A stretch of 64,000 bases of DNA from assembly GCA_963707135.1 (NCBI GenBank), contig CAVPOY010000024.1:62001-126000 (forward strand), written 5' to 3'. The notes beneath the pieces are model-generated. The model was given only the letters and a program-made list of their open reading frames with translations. It made no database searches and was not told the origin of the DNA. The position numbers were made by a program, and so were the translations under genes. This stretch comes from JBGSTR01 sp963707135. GTDB taxonomy: Bacteria > Pseudomonadota > Gammaproteobacteria > Chromatiales > Chromatiaceae. Positions 59,954 to 64,000 of the stretch are shown here, one piece after another (position 1 is the first letter of the stretch; each line of letters opens with the position of its first letter).

Positions 59954-61768
59954 TTATCGCGACTCGGGCCTCGAAAAGCGGGCAATCACGCCAAGGAAGG
60001 CCCGGCCGTAGCGCGCCAGCTTCCGCTCGCCGATGCCCTCGATAGACGCCAGATCGGCCAGGCTGCGCGGTCGCCGGCGCACCATCTGCTTCAGGGACGT
60101 GTCGTGCAGGATCACGTAGGGCGGTACGCCCTGAGTGTCCGCAAGCGCACGGCGCTCCGCGCGGAGCGCCTCCCAGAGATCGATATCCGGCCCCTCCAGC
60201 TCGGCCGACGCCGAGGCCCCGCGCGTCCGCCGCCCCGTGGGCCTGGTATCGACGCGCAGCAGCAGAGGCCGCTCGCCGCGCAGCACCGGGCGTGCCTGCT
60301 CGGTCAGGCCTAGCGAGCCGTGGCCTTCGATGTCCACGCTCAACAGACCCCGGGCAATCAGCTGCCGAAAAAGTGAACGCCAGCGGACATCGTCGAGGTC
60401 CCGACCAACCCCGTACACCCGCAGCCGGTCGTGGCCGAGGTGCCGGGCGCGCGGGTCGTCCTTTCCGCGCAGCACGCCGATCAGATAATTGACGCCGAAT
60501 CGGCTACCGGTGCGGTAGACCGCGGACATGGCCTGCCGTGCCGGCAGAGTGGCGTCCCAGGTCTCGGGTGGTGTCAAACAGTTGTCGCAGTTGCCGCAGG
60601 TGGAGTCCGCCTGGTCGCCGAAGTAGCGCAGCAGGGCCTCGCGTCGGCAACTCGTGATCTCGCACAGCCCAAGCATCGCCTCGAGCTTCCGTCGCTCGAT
60701 CGCCTTGCGGCGATCGTCCGCCGCCGACTGCTCGATCAGCTGGCGCAGCATGAGCACCCCGGACAACCCATAGGCCATCCAGGCGTCGGCAGGCAGCCCG
60801 TCGCGACCGGCGCGGCCCGTCTCCTGGTAGTAGGCCTCGACGCTCTTGGGCAGGTCCATATGAGCGACGAAGCGGACGTCCGGCTTGTCGATACCCATGC
60901 CGAACGCGATGGTGGCGACGATGATCACGCCATCCTCGCGCAGGAAACGTTCCTGATTGGCCTGCCGCGTTTCCACCGACATACCCGCGTGATAAGGAAG
61001 CGCGTCGAGGCCCTGGGTGCCCAGCCACGCGGCCATGGCCTCGACCTTCTTCCTCGACAGGCAGTAGACGATGCCGGCCTGCCCGGGATGCTCGCACTTC
61101 AGGAAACGAATTAGCCTTTGCTTCGGGTCCTGGAACTGATGGATCGCGTAGCGGATGTTCGGCCGGTCGAACCCGCTCGCGAACAGTCGCGCGTGCTCCA
61201 GCCTAAGGCGGGCGCGGATGTCGTTTCGGGTCGGCTCGTCGGCGGTCGCCGTCAGCGCCACGCGGGGCGTGTCGGGAAAGCGCTCCGCCAGCACGTCGAG
61301 CTGGGTGTACTCGGGGCGGAAATCGTGTCCCCACTGGGAAACACAGTGGGCCTCGTCGATGGCGAACAGGGCGATCCGGGCGCGCGCGAACAGATCCAGC
61401 GTGCGGTCGGTGACCACCCGCTCCGGGGCCATGTAGAGCAGATCCAGACCGCCGTCTAGCAGGGCCTTCTCCACACGCCGGGCCTCGTCCGGCGCCAGGG
61501 TCGAGTTCAGAAAGGCGGCGCGAACGCCGTTCTGGCGCAGCGCATCCACCTGGTCCTGCATCAAGGCGATCAGCGGCGAGACCACAAGCCCCGTGCCGGG
61601 TCGCACCAGCGCCGGGATCTGATAGCACAGGGACTTGCCGCCACCAGTCGGCATCAGAACCAGCGCGTCGCTGCCCGCGGCGACATGATCGATGATCTCG
61701 GCCTGCTGGCCGCGGAACTCGCCGTAACCGAAGATAGAGCGCAGAAATTCAGATGGCGTTGACGGCAT
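59954..61768 (-). CDS. recQ: ATP-dependent DNA helicase RecQ
   Basis: 604 aa. SF2 helicase motifs: Walker A MPTGGGKSLCYQIPAL, DEAH box in FAIDEAHCVSQWGHDFR, motif VI QETGRAGRDGLPA. The RQC zinc site has four Cys (CEITSCRREALLRYFGD then CGNCDNC), and an HRDC domain ends the protein (about 525-600, LADLASIEGIGERKLARYG). It acts in recombination and replication-fork repair. Confidence 0.96.
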   Translation of the reverse strand: MPSTPSEFLRSIFGYGEFRGQQAEIIDHVAAGSDALVLMPTGGGKSLCYQIPALVRPGTGLVVSPLIALMQDQVDALRQNGVRAAFLNSTLAPDEARRVEKALLDGGLDLLYMAPERVVTDRTLDLFARARIALFAIDEAHCVSQWGHDFRPEYTQLDVLAERFPDTPRVALTATADEPTRNDIRARLRLEHARLFASGFDRPNIRYAIHQFQDPKQRLIRFLKCEHPGQAGIVYCLSRKKVEAMAAWLGTQGLDALPYHAGMSVETRQANQERFLREDGVIIVATIAFGMGIDKPDVRFVAHMDLPKSVEAYYQETGRAGRDGLPADAWMAYGLSGVLMLRQLIEQSAADDRRKAIERRKLEAMLGLCEITSCRREALLRYFGDQADSTCGNCDNCLTPPETWDATLPARQAMSAVYRTGSRFGVNYLIGVLRGKDDPRARHLGHDRLRVYGVGRDLDDVRWRSLFRQLIARGLLSVDIEGHGSLGLTEQARPVLRGERPLLLRVDTRPTGRRTRGASASAELEGPDIDLWEALRAERRALADTQGVPPYVILHDTSLKQMVRRRPRSLADLASIEGIGERKLARYGRAFLGVIARFSRPESR

Positions 61769-62002
61769 GGGAAACGTCGTCCTGGCAGTCCGTGAGCTTA
61801 GGCAGAACCGCCGATAAACGTGAGCCTGCGCACAGGCCGGAGAAATCGCATCCGACGATTTCCGCCCTGTGATTCGGTTCAGATGCCTGGCGCGGTTTCC
61901 GGCCTAGAGTGGATGCTAGGCCAAGAGCCCCGGCGGGCCCGGATACAACCCGCCGCGCAGACAGGACGAGTCTATCCAAGGAACAGGAGCCACGAGCTCA
62001 CC

Positions 62003-63352
62003 ATGTATCGCTTCTCGCTGATCGATCCCCAGACACTGCTGCTCGTCTCCATCGCCGTTTTCTCGCTGACGGGCATCTTCATGACCCTCGCCGCGCACAT
62101 TCGCAAAGAACGGGCGTACGCCTGGCTTGGGGTCGGCGCGCTGTGCTTCGCCATAGGCTGGTCGCTCACGCTTTCCAGATCCGTCATCGGCATCACGGTC
62201 CTGACCCTGCCCGCGGCCGAGGTCTCCTTGCTGCTTCTGCCCGTCTTCCTTCTCTGCGCGACGCTCGATTTTCTGCGCCGTCCTGGCATCGGGGGCGTGC
62301 TCATCGGGGCTATCCCGCTGCTGATCGGCGTATTCTGGCTACTGGTGCTGTACATGGACAACCAGATGGTGCCGGGAGCCATGACGTCGAGCCTGAATGC
62401 GGCCTGTTACCTCGGCACCGCTCGGCTGTTCCACAAACATGCCTACCCGAACAACCTGGTAGGCGGGATCATTATCGTAGCAGTCGTGATCGTCGGAACC
62501 GCGTTCATTCTGAGGACCACGTTCCTGATGTACGGCTTCGTGATCCCGAGCAACCTTGGCGCCGACACCCACGACCAACTGGTTTACAGCACGCTGCTGG
62601 TCAACCTGATGGGGATCTTCCTGCTGTCGCTGTGCTTTCCATTGTTCGACTTTCTACGGGTGCAGACCAGCCTGGAGACCGTCAACACCCAGCTGACCCA
62701 GCTGGCGGAGCGGGATCCGTTGACCGGGCTCTACAACCGCCGAGTGCTGATGACGCGTTTAGAGGCCGAGTTGCAGCTTCACGCGCGGCTCGCCCGCCCA
62801 CTGTCGGCGATCCTTTTCGATATCGACCACTTCAAGCAGGTCAACGACGACCACGGCCACGCCGTCGGCGACCGCGTGCTGCAGCAGGTCGGCGCGACGG
62901 CGCAGCACCTCTTGCGCGGCAGTGACATACTGGCCCGCTACGGGGGCGAGGAGTTCGTGGTCCTGCTGCCGGGGGCGCCGGTCGGGGCGGCAATAAGGGT
63001 GGCCGAGCGCATTCGAGCCGCCCTCGGGGACACTCCGGAAATGAGCGTCGGCGCGGTGCGGGTCCCACGGGTCACGTGCTCCTTCGGCGTAGCGGCCGCG
63101 ACGAGCTTAACCGAGACCGCCGGCGACCTGCTGCGTGCGGCCGATGCCTCCCTCTACGCCGCGAAGCGCGGTGGCCGTGACCGGGTCTGCGCGGATTCCG
63201 CCGATGCCACGGGGTCCCGCACCGTGGACACCGGTGCGACGATCGTCGCAATCAGCCGGGCTCGCGACCGGGCCCGAACCGGGGACGCACAGCGATCGTG
63301 CCGAACCGATCAGACGGCGCCCGAACCGACCGCAACGCCCTGTCGTAGCTAG
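62003..63352 (+). CDS. Membrane-bound diguanylate cyclase
   Basis: 449 aa. The N-terminal 225 residues hold about seven membrane helices, a sensor of unknown ligand. The GGDEF domain (about 245-405) is active by sequence: DPLTGLYNRR at its start, metal-binding FDIDHFKQVND and the catalytic RYGGEEFVV. An inhibitory I-site RGSD lies five residues before GGEEF. It makes c-di-GMP, probably affecting biofilm or motility. The C-terminal 45 residues are unconserved. Its TAG shares CTAG with the convergent gene. Confidence 0.92.
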   Translation: MYRFSLIDPQTLLLVSIAVFSLTGIFMTLAAHIRKERAYAWLGVGALCFAIGWSLTLSRSVIGITVLTLPAAEVSLLLLPVFLLCATLDFLRRPGIGGVLIGAIPLLIGVFWLLVLYMDNQMVPGAMTSSLNAACYLGTARLFHKHAYPNNLVGGIIIVAVVIVGTAFILRTTFLMYGFVIPSNLGADTHDQLVYSTLLVNLMGIFLLSLCFPLFDFLRVQTSLETVNTQLTQLAERDPLTGLYNRRVLMTRLEAELQLHARLARPLSAILFDIDHFKQVNDDHGHAVGDRVLQQVGATAQHLLRGSDILARYGGEEFVVLLPGAPVGAAIRVAERIRAALGDTPEMSVGAVRVPRVTCSFGVAAATSLTETAGDLLRAADASLYAAKRGGRDRVCADSADATGSRTVDTGATIVAISRARDRARTGDAQRSCRTDQTAPEPTATPCRS

Positions 63353-63633
63353 CCTGTGCCACCCGGATCCGGCGGCCGGGGCTGCCCCCCTTCGGCATCC
63401 CGCCGATGGCCACCGGCCGGCAAGACCTCGGGGAGCGACCCTGGGCCCGGCGACGGATCGTGACTCCCGGGCACCGAGGGAACGAGGCCCTGATCGTCTT
63501 CGCTGGGGAGCCGGATCTCATGGGGGGTCGGAGCAAGCGGCGCCAAAGGCTCGTCCAATGGGCGGCCCCGGGTCCAGCCCCAATAGAACAACGCCAGATT
63601 GGCTACCAGCAGGAGCAGGAACAGCCAGGGCAC
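63349..63633 (-). CDS. Short membrane-anchored protein after coaX, possibly a truncated SPOR protein
   Basis: 94 aa, GTG start 2 nt past the coaX stop. Residues 3-19 form one membrane helix (WLFLLLLVANLALFYWG) and the rest is Pro/Gly/Asp-rich linker. Genes just downstream of coaX in related bacteria often encode an anchor, a linker and a SPOR peptidoglycan-binding domain; here the SPOR domain is missing and the frame ends in the CTAG shared with the diguanylate cyclase. It may be a decayed remnant. Confidence 0.6.
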   Translation of the reverse strand: MPWLFLLLLVANLALFYWGWTRGRPLDEPLAPLAPTPHEIRLPSEDDQGLVPSVPGSHDPSPGPGSLPEVLPAGGHRRDAEGGQPRPPDPGGTG

Positions 63634-63635
63634 GA

Positions 63636-64000
63636 CTAACCCCCGTTCCGGGCGAGCAATATCAGCCCGCGCAGCACCAGGTCCGGAACCGTTTCGAAGG
63701 GCGGCTCGAGCGCACCGGACACGCGCGCCGCATCGCCCCCGGTCAGGAGCACATCGGGGGGCTCCCCGGCCTGTCGCTCCAGCCTGTCGTGAAGGCGGCC
63801 GATCAGCGCCGCAATCGCATGAAGGCTGCCCGCCGCCACCGCGGCGCCAGTGTCGGCGGCCCAGGGCTCGCCGGCCGGCTCTGCCTCGACCCTCGGGATG
63901 TGCGTACCAGCCAACAGGCTGTCGCGCATCATTTCGATCCCGGGCAATATCAGCCCGCCGAGGTGTCGGCCGTCCTTCAGCAGCAGATCGAAGGTCACCG
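63636..64000 (-). CDS. coaX: Type III pantothenate kinase, 3' part
   Basis: The C-terminal 120 residues or so of CoaX; the N-terminus lies beyond the window edge. Seen: TFDLLLKDGRHLGGLILPG with the substrate loop, an IAALIGRL helix and LLTGGDAARV near the end. CoaX phosphorylates pantothenate, the first step of CoA synthesis, and is K+/NH4+-dependent. A Met at 63998 is internal, not the start. Confidence 0.9.
   Translation of the reverse strand, partial: VTFDLLLKDGRHLGGLILPGIEMMRDSLLAGTHIPRVEAEPAGEPWAADTGAAVAAGSLHAIAALIGRLHDRLERQAGEPPDVLLTGGDAARVSGALEPPFETVPDLVLRGLILLARNGG

Noticed and set aside
1..64000. CRISPR arrays, insertion sequences, prophage genes, tRNA or rRNA genes
   Set aside because: None was seen: no regularly spaced repeats, no transposase or integrase motifs, and no cloverleaf-like sequence with a TTC-arm stood out on reading.

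Overview
The window is a single GC-rich chromosomal segment of a gammaproteobacterium. The gene order kdsD-kdsC-lptCAB-rpoN-hpf-ptsN-rapZ, the mla-murA cluster, zapA-6S RNA-ygfA and ubiH-ubiI-pepP-ygfB are all gammaproteobacterial. A class III polyhydroxyalkanoate (PHA) synthase (PhaC+PhaE), a PPi-dependent phosphofructokinase, a membrane H+-pyrophosphatase and a short HisG point to the purple sulfur bacteria (Chromatiales, Chromatiaceae-like) or a close chemolithotrophic relative. That assignment is inference: the window has no photosynthesis, sulfur-oxidation or rRNA gene. No phage, transposon, CRISPR array or tRNA was seen; this is core genome with short accessory patches.

Layout. 1-4.9 kb: PHA storage (phasin, phaR, phaA on minus; divergent phaE-phaC on plus), with a near-identical 16-bp candidate PhaR operator at two promoters. 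4.9-13.2 kb, minus: hisC-hisD-hisG-murA and mlaB-C-D-E-F, largely coupled by short overlaps, plus one unknown gene. 13.3-24 kb, plus: kdsD, kdsC, lptC-A-B, rpoN, hpf, ptsN, hprK, rapZ, EIIA-Man, HPr and Enzyme I, so LPS export followed by a regulatory PTS without any sugar permease. 24-33.6 kb, mostly minus: a phosphohexomutase, a Met/Gly/Pro repeat secreted protein (plus), engB, a bacteriohemerythrin, moaC, and a pyrophosphate block (ppa, hppA, a 67-aa protein, pfp). 33.9-41.3 kb: ubiI, ubiH, pepP, ygfB; divergent TTG-started coiled-coil gene, zapA, 6S RNA, ygfA; then ilvA. 41.4-48.5 kb: rpiA, a porin with a clear sigma70 promoter, a PAS histidine kinase without a partner regulator, a phosphodiester glycosidase-like exported protein, hemF and an unknown exported protein. 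48.5-54.3 kb: a second MCE-type transporter, a tiny exported aromatic-rich protein, gltA and a CinA/MoCF-like gene. 54.3-64 kb: accessory envelope and signalling genes (a 43-aa membrane peptide missed by ordinary gene-length cut-offs, a TerB-like protein with Gly-Met repeats, a multi-TM protein, a CBS pair, a trypsin-like protease with a coiled-coil insert), recQ, a membrane diguanylate cyclase, a short membrane protein and the 3' end of coaX.

How it fits together. The cell stores carbon as PHA and appears to gate this with PhaR. It recycles pyrophosphate three ways (soluble hydrolysis, proton pumping, reversible PFK). It carries a phosphorelay (EI-HPr-EIIA-Ntr/EIIA-Man with HPr kinase and RapZ) next to sigma54 and the ribosome hibernation factor that looks purely regulatory. 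The gene packing is tight: many ATGA/GTGA overlaps, and three convergent gene pairs that share one CTAG as both stop codons.
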